This document shows, in pieces, positions 17,181 through 25,832 of a DNA stretch of 64,000 bases. A program made the position numbers and the translations under genes. Every line of letters begins with the position of its first letter. Position 1 is the first letter of the stretch. Source of the stretch: Cellulosimicrobium funkei (GTDB lineage Bacteria > Actinomycetota > Actinomycetes > Actinomycetales > Cellulomonadaceae); NCBI RefSeq assembly GCF_001019615.1, contig NZ_JNBQ01000014.1, positions 18,321 through 82,320 on the forward strand, written 5' to 3'. The notes under the pieces are model-generated. The model was not told the origin of the DNA. It made no database searches and was given only the letters and a program-made list of their open reading frames with translations.

Positions 17181-17969
17181 TCACACCCGCGCGGCGCGCG
17201 CCATCCAGCGCCCGCCACCGTGCGCGACGAGGAGCGGCATGCCGAACGCGTCGCTGAGGTTCTCGGCCGTGAGAACCTCCTCGACCGGGCCTGCGCTGTG
17301 CACCACCCCGTCCTTGAGCAGGAGCAGGTGCGTGAACCCCGGCGGGATCTCCTCGACGTGGTGCGTGACGAGCACGAGCACGGGCGACGCCGGGTCGCCC
17401 GCGAGCTCGGACAGCGCGCCGACCAGCTCCTCTCGCCCGCCGAGGTCCAGGCCGGCGGCCGGCTCGTCGAGGAGCAGGAGCTCGGGGTCGGTCATGAGCG
17501 AGCGCGCGATCTGGGTGCGCTTGCGCTCACCCTCCGAGAGGGTGCCGAACAGGCGGTCCGCCAGGTGGTCGACGCCGAACGCGGCGAGCAGGTCGCTCGC
17601 GCGCTCCGCGTCGAACTCCTCGTACTCCTCGCGCCAGCGGCCCGTGACGCCGTACGCGGCCGTCAGGACGACGTCGCGCACGGTCTCGTCGCCGGGGATC
17701 TGCTCCGCGAGCGCTGCGGACGCGAGCCCGATGCGCGGCCGGAGCTCGAAGACGTCGACGCGTCCCAGCCGCTCGCCCAGGATGTCGGCGGTGCCCGCCG
17801 TGGGGTGCATCCGCGCGGACGCGACCTGGAGGAGCGTCGTCTTGCCCGCGCCGTTGCGGCCCAGCACGACCCACCGCTCGCCCTCGTTCACCTGCCAGTC
17901 CACCGCGTCGAGGATGGTCTTGGGGTGACGTCGGACGGTGACGCCCTTCAGGTCGAGAACCGCGCTCAT
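17181..17969 (-). CDS. ABC transporter ATP-binding protein (stand-alone ATPase)
   Basis: The 262-residue protein is a single ABC ATPase: Walker A GRNGAGKTTLLQVAS, Q-loop region, signature LSEGERKRTQIARS, Walker B LLLLDEPAAGLD and switch His in VTHHVEEIP. It resembles the ModF/YlmA-type ATPases annotated as iron-like ABC proteins, which often lack an adjacent permease; no permease gene lies nearby. The ATG at 17969 is eight bases after a -10 hexamer TAGGGT; an in-frame GTG at 17975 is possible but too close to the -10. It is transcribed divergently from the 17997 gene from a back-to-back promoter. Confidence 0.88.
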   Translation of the reverse strand: MSAVLDLKGVTVRRHPKTILDAVDWQVNEGERWVVLGRNGAGKTTLLQVASARMHPTAGTADILGERLGRVDVFELRPRIGLASAALAEQIPGDETVRDVVLTAAYGVTGRWREEYEEFDAERASDLLAAFGVDHLADRLFGTLSEGERKRTQIARSLMTDPELLLLDEPAAGLDLGGREELVGALSELAGDPASPVLVLVTHHVEEIPPGFTHLLLLKDGVVHSAGPVEEVLTAENLSDAFGMPLLVAHGGGRWMARAARV

Positions 17970-17977
17970 GGTCACCG

Positions 17978-17989
17978 ACCCTATAGGTT
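17978..17989. promoter_or_regulatory. Back-to-back divergent leaderless promoters
   Basis: The 12-bp block ACCCTATAGGTT contains two abutting -10 hexamers: TAGGGT on the minus strand (17983-17978), eight bases before the ATG at 17969, and TAGGTT on the plus strand (17984-17989), seven bases before the GTG at 17997. The two RNA polymerase footprints would overlap almost completely, so firing should be mutually exclusive (inference). Confidence 0.65.
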
Positions 17990-17996
17990 GGCCGTC

Positions 17997-18830
17997 GTGG
18001 TCTCACACTCGTCCGAAGGTCCGCACGACGCCTCCGGTCCCGGTCCCGGACCCGGCTCCGCCTCGAGCGCCGGCGCCCTCCCCCGCAGCGCGCTCCTCGC
18101 GCTCTGGCTGCGCGCGGTGCGCCTCGGCGACGACGACGGTCTGGCCCGCCTGCTCCGCGCGGTGCAGCGCGACGACGAGCCGCACGTCGCGTCCGGGGCC
18201 CTGGGCGACCTCCGGCTGGAGGACCTGGCCGGCGCCTGGGCCGGCGACGCACGCGAGGTCGTGGCGCTCGCCCCGGTCCCCGGCGACGTCGCCGGCGTCC
18301 CGCCGGAGGCCGCGGCGCGCGCGACCGACGCCGGCGAGTGCGTCGTCGTCACCACGTCCTCCGGGTCGTGGGCGCTCGTGCCCGAGGTCACCGAGTTCGG
18401 CAGCGACCTCGAGCCCGGTCACCTCGTCACCTGGCACGTGACCTCGGTCGGGCCCTGGAGCACGCGCGTGCTCGGCGCCCTCGGCACGCTCGCCGAGGCC
18501 GAGCGCGACCTGCGCACCGCCCTGCTCCTCGCGACCCGCGCCCTCGACGAGCTCGACGTCGCGCGCTGGCGCGACGACGCCGCGGGCGCCATCGCCGACC
18601 TGCGCGCGAGCGGCGCCCCGGCCTGGCAGCTCCCCGCGACCGTGCCGCCACGCGCCGTCCAGGTGCTGACCCAGGCCGTCCGCCTGCGCGCCATCGTCGA
18701 CCTCGCCACCGCCGACGACGGCGGGTCCGTCAACCTCTGGCAGGCCGACCAGCGCTCCACCGCCCTGCGCGAGGTCGACCGCGCCTCCCGCCACGCCGTC
18801 GGCGCCGCCACCCTCTGGATCGCCTCCTGA
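17997..18830 (+). CDS. Conserved-looking protein of unknown function
   Basis: A 277-residue protein that I do not recognise. After about 25 Gly/Pro/Ser-rich residues it is a mostly helical, acidic and Ala/Leu-rich protein; noticeable segments are LLALWLRAVRLGDDDGLARL, TSSGSWALVPEVTEFG and the C-terminal ASRHAVGAATLWIAS. There is no signal peptide or membrane helix, so it is probably cytoplasmic. The GTG start is fixed by a TAGGTT -10 seven bases upstream and the absence of an SD (leaderless). It shares a promoter region with a divergent ABC ATPase gene. Strong third-position GC bias and a clean end before a hairpin support that it is real. Confidence 0.7.
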   Translation: MVSHSSEGPHDASGPGPGPGSASSAGALPRSALLALWLRAVRLGDDDGLARLLRAVQRDDEPHVASGALGDLRLEDLAGAWAGDAREVVALAPVPGDVAGVPPEAAARATDAGECVVVTTSSGSWALVPEVTEFGSDLEPGHLVTWHVTSVGPWSTRVLGALGTLAEAERDLRTALLLATRALDELDVARWRDDAAGAIADLRASGAPAWQLPATVPPRAVQVLTQAVRLRAIVDLATADDGGSVNLWQADQRSTALREVDRASRHAVGAATLWIAS

Positions 18831-18835
18831 AGTTC

Positions 18836-18907
18836 CGCGAGATCGACCCGTGCGTCGTGAGATCGACCTTCGGGGGGTCGATCTCGAACCCTGGGGTCGA
18901 TCTCGCG
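18836..18907. repeat. Nested inverted-repeat element A (four copies of GAGATCGACC)
   Basis: The unit GAGATCGACC occurs twice in direct orientation (18839-18848 and 18859-18868) and twice inverted (18876-18885 and 18895-18904). The outer pair forms a perfect 14-bp stem (18836-18849 with 18894-18907) and the inner pair a perfect 10-bp stem with a seven-base loop. It starts five bases after the stop of the upstream gene and may terminate transcription. A related half-copy (GTCGATCTCG) is seen at about 32058-32067. The rest of the gap to 19103 contains the promoter of the next gene and no other gene that I can support. Confidence 0.75.
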
Positions 18908-19103
18908 AGGGGTGCCGCGCTCAGGCACGACGACGTCCCGCCTGCTGCTCGCCGGGGCGCCCCACGGAGGTGGACATCGGGCTGCGGGAGGTGGGCGGCG
19001 ATGGCAGGAGAGAGGACGACGGCGCGCGTCGGCCTCGGGTGCGTCGACCAGGGTGGTGCTGCGTGGCTGAGAGTGTTGCGGTCCCTCCCGATAGGTTGAG
19101 TGC

Positions 19104-19571
19104 GTGCGCGAGGAGTATCTGTTCGGTATCCGCCTGTACGCGGCGACAGCGGGAGCGGACGTCTCTTCGGGGACTCGCGAGATCGGCAGTGTCCACGATG
19201 GAGAGTTCCTGGTCATGGAGGACAGTGACGGGACGACGTCGGTGTGCGACGTCGCAACAGGCGAACGTTCCCCGCTCAACCGCGACCGGAGGGCCACCGA
19301 GGGCTTCCTGGAGGCCTTCGCGGAGTATCTGAGCTCCGGGCCACCTGCCCCGGCACCGGTGACGATGACGGCTGAGCAGGCCGCGGAGCGTCTTCGTGCC
19401 TTCCGGGAGGGTCAGGTTCGTCCTCGCGTCCTCCCAGCAGGCAAAGGGCTCTCTCACCGCACGCGGCTGAGGAAGCTCCGCAAGCGGCTCCACGCGATCG
19501 ATCGCACCGCGACCGGGCCGGACTCATGGTGGAGCGGCCTCATCGAAGAGGCGGAGAACGACCTGCTCTGA
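19104..19571 (+). CDS. SUKH-like (immunity protein-like) small protein
   Basis: The 155-residue protein has in its first 80 residues the pattern of the C-terminal half of SUKH-superfamily proteins: a strand motif GEFLVMEDSDG, then VCDVATGERSPLNR and a helix EGFLEAFAEYLSS. SUKH proteins often act as immunity proteins, but no toxin gene is visible nearby and the match is by eye only. The C-terminal part is basic (RTRLRKLRKRLHAI). The GTG start lies six bases after a TAGGTT -10, consistent with a leaderless transcript. G+C content is somewhat lower than in neighbouring housekeeping genes. Confidence 0.65.
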   Translation: MREEYLFGIRLYAATAGADVSSGTREIGSVHDGEFLVMEDSDGTTSVCDVATGERSPLNRDRRATEGFLEAFAEYLSSGPPAPAPVTMTAEQAAERLRAFREGQVRPRVLPAGKGLSHRTRLRKLRKRLHAIDRTATGPDSWWSGLIEEAENDLL

Positions 19572-19661
19572 GGGCGCGGTAGCGGATCTGCTGCTGGGCA
19601 CCGAAGACGATCGGCCGTCCGGGCCTTCTGCGGTTGGTCCGGCCCCGGGTGGGCGGCCGCG

Positions 19662-20558
19662 TCAGTCGGGCAGGTTGTCGGTGACGAGGCGGGATCGGGC
19701 CTCGTAGACGCGCAGGGGGTCGGCGGTGCTGGTGGTGGTGGCCGTGCCGGTGACGTCGGTCCAGGTGGGAGTGCCGGTGATACGGAACTGCCCAGACCAG
19801 GTCGTGGTGAGCGCGATCTGGACCTGGTCGGCGGGCTGGTCGTAGGTGTGCGCAACGGTGTGGTGCGGGTAGGCCGCTCCCGGGTCGGTCGTGGTGAGCG
19901 GGGCGGTGCCGTCTCCGTAGTCCCAGGTGAACGAGCGCGGAGTAGCGCGAATCTGCACCGAGATGCCGAGCAGGGTCGTGTCCAGGGTCTGGGTGCTGGG
20001 CTGGGTGTAGGTGATGGTGGGGACGTTGACCAGGGTCCACCCGTCGGGGGGCTGCACGACGATCGGCGACGGCGCGATCGTCAGGGTGCGGAACGCGGCC
20101 TCGGCGTGGGCGGCGAGGTCCGCGGCCCCGATGCAGGCGCCGTCGTCGACGAACTCCCAGCCCGAGACCGCGGTGCGAGACCCGTCGGGGCCGTTGGTCC
20201 ACGTCTGACGGAACAACGGGTCCATCGCGAACTCGTCCGCCGTGCACTCCTGGGTGTGGTCGACCGGTGTCTGCCCGCCGGGGCACACCTGCACCAGCCC
20301 GGGATACGTCGTGGCGGTGTCCCCGTCGAAGCACCGGTACGCCGGCCCCCGCCGAAACGCCTCGGACGCAGGTCCGCCGTCTGTTGAGACCGGCACGTAC
20401 TCGGAGCCACCCTGGGGAGTCTTCTCACCATGGATCATCGCCTGGTCCTTCTGAAATTCGGACGAGAAGACACCACCGTCATCCGATGCCCCTGGAGACA
20501 CCGCTGCGACAATTGCAGACAGTGCCGAGATGAGAGTTGCCGTGGGCCCAGAGTTCAC
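19662..20558 (-). CDS. Secreted PKD-domain protein coupled to a DUF6318 lipoprotein
   Basis: The 298-residue protein begins with a signal-peptide-like stretch (ATLISALSAIVAAVSPGASD) and contains a PKD-like beta-sandwich in the C-terminal half, marked by FTWDYGDGTAPL and HTVAHTYDQPA. Cysteines in the middle (YRCFDG, QVCPGG, QECTAD, GACIGA) suggest disulfides outside the cell. The GTG at 20558 overlaps the stop of the upstream lipoprotein gene (GTGA), so the pair is translationally coupled. PKD domains mediate protein or polysaccharide contacts at the surface. The N-terminal coding part is visibly poorer in G+C than the surrounding genes. Confidence 0.75.
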   Translation of the reverse strand: MNSGPTATLISALSAIVAAVSPGASDDGGVFSSEFQKDQAMIHGEKTPQGGSEYVPVSTDGGPASEAFRRGPAYRCFDGDTATTYPGLVQVCPGGQTPVDHTQECTADEFAMDPLFRQTWTNGPDGSRTAVSGWEFVDDGACIGAADLAAHAEAAFRTLTIAPSPIVVQPPDGWTLVNVPTITYTQPSTQTLDTTLLGISVQIRATPRSFTWDYGDGTAPLTTTDPGAAYPHHTVAHTYDQPADQVQIALTTTWSGQFRITGTPTWTDVTGTATTTSTADPLRVYEARSRLVTDNLPD

Positions 20559-21172
20559 TCGGCATCCCCCACAGCGAGCACAAGCCATGCCCCTTCGCGG
20601 TTCAGGACGTCGATCTGCAGCCGACCCGCGTCCCCATCGTCTTCCGAAACAACAGTGCCGTCCTGCGCTACTCGGCGGTGAGGTGTTTGCTCAAAGTCAA
20701 AAATGATTGGATATCCACCTAGGAAATCGTCGAAAGCGCCGACATCGGGATTGGAGACCGAAATCTGAGCGCCGGTAAAGGTTTCCGCCTGGTCTTGCAC
20801 CGTGGCCGCGTCCTGACTGACAGAGGTACAGAATGTGCAGGTCTCCGTCCACGTCATCGCGTCCCACTCGACGGTGTCGCCGGTCGCCATGACGTACGGG
20901 TACAGCTCGAGAAAGTACTCCGCCGCGGCCGCTGCTCCCTCCACGTCGTCACGCTCCATCGCCGCGGGACGTTCCGGTTTCGCCGGGCCGGTCTCGGTCG
21001 GCGTGGGCTCGGGCGTCTCCGACGGCGAGGTTACGACCGGCTCCTCGACCGTCGGCGACGGACCGGGGTCGCCGCCCCCGGTGCACCCGGCGACCACCGA
21101 CCCCACCGCGACGACGGCACCCACGGCGAGCGACCGCCGTCGGGCACGGGACAGCACACGAGAACGACGCAC
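20555..21172 (-). CDS. DUF6318-type lipoprotein
   Basis: The 205-residue precursor starts at a GTG preceded by AGGGGG and has an Arg-rich n-region, a hydrophobic core (SLAVGAVVAVGSVVAGC) and lipobox VAGC, followed by a Pro/Thr/Glu-rich linker. The globular part (AAAAEYFLELYPYVMATGDT, then CTFC) matches my memory of the DUF6318 family of actinobacterial lipoproteins. It is the first gene of a coupled pair with the PKD-domain protein. Its 3' third is markedly less GC-rich than the rest of the window, a sign of fast evolution or transfer. Function unknown. Confidence 0.75.
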   Translation of the reverse strand: MRRSRVLSRARRRSLAVGAVVAVGSVVAGCTGGGDPGPSPTVEEPVVTSPSETPEPTPTETGPAKPERPAAMERDDVEGAAAAAEYFLELYPYVMATGDTVEWDAMTWTETCTFCTSVSQDAATVQDQAETFTGAQISVSNPDVGAFDDFLGGYPIIFDFEQTPHRRVAQDGTVVSEDDGDAGRLQIDVLNREGAWLVLAVGDAE

Positions 21173-21315
21173 GAGACCCCCTGCAGATCGATGCGAACCA
21201 CCGCACGCCACGTCCATGAGGCGTGCGGGCTGCCCAGCAACCTAGCGAAACCGCGCGCCGGGCGAAACCCGCACGTCCCGTCTTGTGGACAACCCGCCGC
21301 CCGCCCCGGGGCGGC

Positions 21316-21798
21316 TCAGGAGCGCGACGTCACGTACGCGTCGAGGTGCGCGAGCGACGACGCCATGCCGGCGGTGTGGTCCTCCGGCGAGATGCCCGAC
21401 GGCACGCCCGTGGCGCGGACGGTGACGCGCGCGCTGTCTCCGGCGGGCTCGACGGTCCAGGTCATCGTCATGGTCCCCGTGAACGCCGGGTCGTCGGACG
21501 CGAAGTCGACCTGCTGCACGACGCTCCGGTCCGGCACGAGGTCGACGATCGCGACGTCCACGACGTCGGTCCCCTCGCCGGTCTTGCCGGGGTCGGCGTG
21601 CGGGTCGTCGTAGGCGAGGACCATGCGGTAGCCACCGCCGGGGCGCAGGTCGAACCGCTCGAAGTGGCCGGTCATGCCCTCGGGCGGGAGCCACGCGACG
21701 AGCGCGTCCTGGTCGACGAGGGCCCGGTAGACGTCGCGGGGCGCGGCGGCGACGAGGCGCGACGCCTCGTCGACCCGGCCGGACCCCGCGGCGGTCAC
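21316..21798 (-). CDS. SRPBCC / AHSA1-type domain protein
   Basis: The 160-residue protein has the helix-grip fold signature of AHSA1-like SRPBCC proteins: EASRLVAAAPRDVYRALVD, WLPPEGMTGHFERFDLRPGG, and the C-terminal TAGMASSLAHLDAYV helix. Such proteins bind hydrophobic ligands or act as co-chaperone-like factors. Its GTG overlaps the TGA of the glycogen synthase gene (GTGA), so it is translated with that gene; no functional link is obvious. A short GC hairpin follows the stop codon. Confidence 0.85.
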   Translation of the reverse strand: MTAAGSGRVDEASRLVAAAPRDVYRALVDQDALVAWLPPEGMTGHFERFDLRPGGGYRMVLAYDDPHADPGKTGEGTDVVDVAIVDLVPDRSVVQQVDFASDDPAFTGTMTMTWTVEPAGDSARVTVRATGVPSGISPEDHTAGMASSLAHLDAYVTSRS

Positions 21799-23006
21799 GA
21801 CTGCCCCAGGACCGTCCGGTAGACCTCGAGCGTGCGCTCCCCGATCGCGTCCCACGCGAAGTGGTCCTCGACGCGCTGCCGTGCGGCGCGGCCCATCGCG
21901 GCGGCGCGCTCGGGATCGCGCACGACCTGGGTCAGCGCGGCCGCGAGGTCCGCGACGAACCGGTCAGGGTCGAGCGGGGTGCCCGTGCCGTCGTCCGCCT
22001 GGTCGATGGGCACGAGGAGCCCCGTGACGCCGTCGTCCACGACCTCGGGGATGCCACCAGTCGCGGTCCCGACGACGGGCAGTCCGACGGCCATGGCCTC
22101 GAGGTTGACGATGCCGAGCGGCTCGTACACCGACGGGCACACGAACACCGTGGACGCGGCGAGCACGGCGACGAGCTCGGCGCGCGGGAGCATCTGCTCG
22201 ATCCAGACGACGCCGCTGCGCTCGGCCTGGAGCTCGGCGACGGCGCCGCTCACCTCGGCGGCGATCTCCGGCGTGTCGGGCGCGCCGGCGCACAGCACGA
22301 GCTGGACGTCGTCGGGCAGCGAGCGCGCGGCGCGCAGCAGGTAGGGCAGACCCTTCTGCCGAGTGATCCGGCCGACGAACACGACCGCGGGGCGGTCGGG
22401 GTCGATCCCGAGGTCGCGCACGACCCGCGCGGCGACGTCGGTCTGCGTCCCCGGCTCGGGGCGCCGCCAGCCGTCGAGGTCGATGCCGTTGTGCACCACG
22501 TGGACCTTCGCGGGGTCGACCTGGGGGTAGACCCGCAGGATGTCGTCGCGCATGCCACCGGACACCGCGACGATCCCGGCCGCGCCCTCGTACGCGGTGC
22601 GCTCGGCCCAGGACGACAGCGCATACCCGCCGCCGAGCTGCTCGGCCTTCCACGGTCGCAGCGGCTCGAGCGAGTGCGCGGACAGCACGTGCGGGACGCC
22701 GTGCAGCAGCCCGGCCAGGTGGCCGCCGAGGTTGGCGTACCAGGTGTGGGAGTGGACGAGGTCGGCGCCCGCGACGTCGTCGGCCATCTGGAGGTCGACG
22801 CCGAACGTGCCGAGCGCGGCGTTGGCTCCCGAGAGGACGCCCGGGACGGAGTAGCCGGTCACGCCGTCCTCGCCGCGCGGGCCGTCGAAGCAGCGCACGC
22901 GCACGTCGACGTGGCGGCGCAGGACCGCGGACAGCTCGGCGACGTGCACGCCGGCGCCGCCGTAGACGTGCGGCGGGTACTCACGGGTCAGCAGGTCCAC
23001 TCTCAC
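21795..23006 (-). CDS. glgA: Actinobacterial glycogen synthase / maltose-1-phosphate synthase
   Basis: The 403-residue GT4-type enzyme starts RVDLLTREYPPHVYGGAGVH, the sequence typical of actinobacterial GlgA/GlgM (M. tuberculosis Rv1212c). GlgM uses ADP-glucose and glucose-1-phosphate to make maltose-1-phosphate. Donor-site features FVGRITRQKGLPYLL and PSVYEPLGIVNLEAMA are intact. The GTG at 23006 is chosen because it lies seven bases after a TACGGT -10 (23019-23014) and matches the family's N-terminus. It is divergent from glgC, which makes its ADP-glucose substrate, the same arrangement as in mycobacteria. Confidence 0.9.
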   Translation of the reverse strand: MRVDLLTREYPPHVYGGAGVHVAELSAVLRRHVDVRVRCFDGPRGEDGVTGYSVPGVLSGANAALGTFGVDLQMADDVAGADLVHSHTWYANLGGHLAGLLHGVPHVLSAHSLEPLRPWKAEQLGGGYALSSWAERTAYEGAAGIVAVSGGMRDDILRVYPQVDPAKVHVVHNGIDLDGWRRPEPGTQTDVAARVVRDLGIDPDRPAVVFVGRITRQKGLPYLLRAARSLPDDVQLVLCAGAPDTPEIAAEVSGAVAELQAERSGVVWIEQMLPRAELVAVLAASTVFVCPSVYEPLGIVNLEAMAVGLPVVGTATGGIPEVVDDGVTGLLVPIDQADDGTGTPLDPDRFVADLAAALTQVVRDPERAAAMGRAARQRVEDHFAWDAIGERTLEVYRTVLGQS

Positions 23007-23013
23007 GCGCCAC

Positions 23014-23173
23014 ACCGTAGCCGAGTCGCCCGCCGCGGTCCCGCGATGACCGTCGGCGGGCCCGTCTCGCTGCGGGCGCGAGGGCGCGCGCCGACGCCAC
23101 GAGCGAGCGCGCGGACGCGCCGCGCCCAGGATGCGGCTCCCTGCTGCGTGGCACCGCCCCGAGGGGCTACGGT
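23014..23173. promoter_or_regulatory. Divergent leaderless promoters of glgA and glgC
   Basis: The same -10 hexamer TACGGT is used on both sides: 23019-23014 on the minus strand, seven bases before the glgA GTG, and 23168-23173 on the plus strand, six bases before the glgC ATG. Neither gene has an SD. The shared hexamer and short distance suggest joint control of both glycogen genes. Confidence 0.65.
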
Positions 23174-23179
23174 CTGGGC

Positions 23180-24421
23180 ATGGCCGCCGCACCACGAGTC
23201 CTCGCCATCGTCCTCGCCGGGGGCGAGGGCAAGCGCCTCATGCCGCTGACCGCCTCGCGGGCCAAGCCCGCGGTGCCGTTCGGAGGCATCTACCGCCTGG
23301 TGGACTTCGCGCTGTCCAACCTCGTGAACTCGCACTACCTGCACATCATCGTGCTCACCCAGTACAAGTCGCACAGCCTCGACCGTCACATCACCAAGAC
23401 GTGGCGCATGTCGTCGCTCCTCGGCAACTACGTGGCCCCGGTGCCCGCGCAGCAGCGCGTCGGCAAGCACTGGTACCTCGGCAGCGCCGACGCGATCTAC
23501 CAGTGCCTCAACATCATCGACGACGAGCGGCCGGACATCGTCGTCGTGGTCGGCGCCGACCACGTGTACCGCATGGACTTCTCCCAGATGGTCGACGCGC
23601 ACGTCGAGTCGGGCGCGCAGCTCACCGTCGCGGGCATCCGCCAGCCGATCTCCATGGCGGACCAGTTCGGCGTCATCGAGACCGACCCGAAGGACCCGAC
23701 GAAGATCGCGGCGTTCCGCGAGAAGCCCAAGGACCCGGTGGGCCTCGCGGACTCCCCCGACGAGGTGCTCGCGTCGATGGGCAACTACGTCATCGACACC
23801 GACGCGCTCATCGACGCCGTGACGTCGGACGCGGCGAACGCGGACTCGCGCCACGACATGGGCGGCGACATCGTGCCCGCGTTCGTCGAGAAGGGCACGG
23901 CCGCGGTCTACGACTTCATCCGCAACGACGTCCCGGGCTCGACGGACCGCGACCGCGACTACTGGCGCGACGTGGGGACGATCGACTCGTACTACGACGC
24001 GAACAAGGACCTCATCGCCGTCACGCCGGTCTTCAACCTCTACAACGAGGAGTGGCCGCTGCACACCGGCTACACGGGCCTGCCGCCCGCGAAGTTCGTG
24101 CACGCGGGCCGCGGCCGCCTCGGGCACGCCGCGGACTCGATCGTCTCCCCCGGCGTGATCATCTCGGGCGCGACGGCGGTCGGCTCGGTCCTCTCCCCCG
24201 GCACCTACCTGCACTCGTGGTCGTCCGTGTCCGACTCCGTGCTCATGGACGGCGTGCAGGTGCACCGCCACGCCCAGGTCCACCGCGCGATCATCGACAA
24301 GAACGTCGTCGTGGGCGAGCAGGCACGCATCGGCCTCGATCCCGAGCAGGACCGTGCCCGCGGGTTCACGGTCACCGAGTCCGGCATCACGGTCGTCCCC
24401 AAGGGGACGGTCGTCGAGTGA
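23180..24421 (+). CDS. glgC: Glucose-1-phosphate adenylyltransferase (ADP-glucose pyrophosphorylase)
   Basis: The 413-residue enzyme makes ADP-glucose from ATP and glucose-1-phosphate, the committed step of bacterial glycogen synthesis. It shows the nucleotidyltransferase start [13 protein letters not shown], the [11 protein letters not shown] segment, the [11 protein letters not shown] motif, GADHVYRMD, and the C-terminal left-handed beta-helix ([19 protein letters not shown]). Length is normal. The ATG follows a TACGGT -10 by six bases (leaderless). serB follows on the same strand. Confidence 0.95.
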   Translation: MAAAPRVLAIVLAGGEGKRLMPLTASRAKPAVPFGGIYRLVDFALSNLVNSHYLHIIVLTQYKSHSLDRHITKTWRMSSLLGNYVAPVPAQQRVGKHWYLGSADAIYQCLNIIDDERPDIVVVVGADHVYRMDFSQMVDAHVESGAQLTVAGIRQPISMADQFGVIETDPKDPTKIAAFREKPKDPVGLADSPDEVLASMGNYVIDTDALIDAVTSDAANADSRHDMGGDIVPAFVEKGTAAVYDFIRNDVPGSTDRDRDYWRDVGTIDSYYDANKDLIAVTPVFNLYNEEWPLHTGYTGLPPAKFVHAGRGRLGHAADSIVSPGVIISGATAVGSVLSPGTYLHSWSSVSDSVLMDGVQVHRHAQVHRAIIDKNVVVGEQARIGLDPEQDRARGFTVTESGITVVPKGTVVE

Positions 24422-24537
24422 CGCCCCTCCCCGCCGGCGTCGTGCCCGACGCCGTCCGCGTCGCGCTGCCCGTCGACGCGCCCGCCGAGGTGCCCGGCCC
24501 GGGCACCGACGAGACCGACACCGCGAGGAGCCCCCGC

Positions 24538-25206
<669 letters not shown>

Positions 25207-25221
25207 GGCGCGCCCCGCACG

Positions 25222-25259
25222 CGAGAGAGCCCTGGTCCGCACGGACCAGGGCTCTCTCG
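25222..25259. terminator. Perfect 18-bp hairpin between serB and sixA
   Basis: Arms 25222-25239 and 25242-25259 are perfect complements over 18 bp with a two-base centre. It separates two convergent genes and is suited to terminate both. Confidence 0.8.
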
Positions 25260-25281
25260 TGTCACGAGCAGGACGGGACCG

Positions 25282-25818
25282 TCAGGACGGGCGACCCACG
25301 TAGGTGAGCAGGGCCCCGCGAGGCACCCAGGAGTCCCAGGCCGTCGCGGACTCCAGGACGGAGTACGTCGCGGTCGGCACGCCGACGCGCACCTGGGCGA
25401 GCGCCCCGCCGTCGGAGGACGGGTCGGCCAGGTGCGACGCCGTCGCCGCCATCGTGGGCTCGTGCCCGACGACGAGCAGCGTGCGCACGCGCGAGTCCGT
25501 CGACCGGACGAGGTCCAGCACGTCGGTCACGTCGGCCGCGTAGAGGTCGTCGCTCACGACGACGTCGGGGTCGACGTCGCCCAGGTGCGCGGACAGGAGC
25601 TCCCAGGTCTGACGCGTGCGGAGCGCCGACGAGCACAGCACGCGCTCGGGGACGAGCCCCGTCTCGCGCAGCGCGCCGCCGACGCGCACCGCCTGCCGGC
25701 GGCCGTTGAGGGCGAGGGGGCGCAGCACGTCGTCGACGCTCCCGCCGCCCGGCTCCGCCTTCGCGTGGCGCAGGAGGACGAGACGGCGCACGCCGCCGTC
25801 GGTGGTCTCCGCGCCCAT
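25282..25818 (-). CDS. SixA-type phosphohistidine phosphatase
   Basis: The 178-residue protein is a short histidine-phosphatase family member with the catalytic RHA box LVLLRHAKAEPG and the second histidine in VVGHEPTMA. SixA-type enzymes dephosphorylate histidine phosphoproteins. The ATG at 25818 is preceded by AGGAGG five bases upstream; an in-frame GTG at 25836 that overlaps the fabI stop is less likely. It is the third gene of fabG-fabI-sixA. Confidence 0.87.
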   Translation of the reverse strand: MGAETTDGGVRRLVLLRHAKAEPGGGSVDDVLRPLALNGRRQAVRVGGALRETGLVPERVLCSSALRTRQTWELLSAHLGDVDPDVVVSDDLYAADVTDVLDLVRSTDSRVRTLLVVGHEPTMAATASHLADPSSDGGALAQVRVGVPTATYSVLESATAWDSWVPRGALLTYVGRPS

Positions 25819-25832
25819 GCGCTCCTCCTGAG

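Noticed and set aside
18836..18907. CRISPR-like repeats
   Set aside because: Only four copies, two of them inverted, with no unique spacers of regular length and no cas genes.
24418..24537. Upstream GTG at 24418 as serB start, overlapping the glgC stop
   Set aside because: Possible, but it would add 40 Pro/Asp-rich residues; the GTG at 24538 has a good SD and matches a family-like N-terminus.
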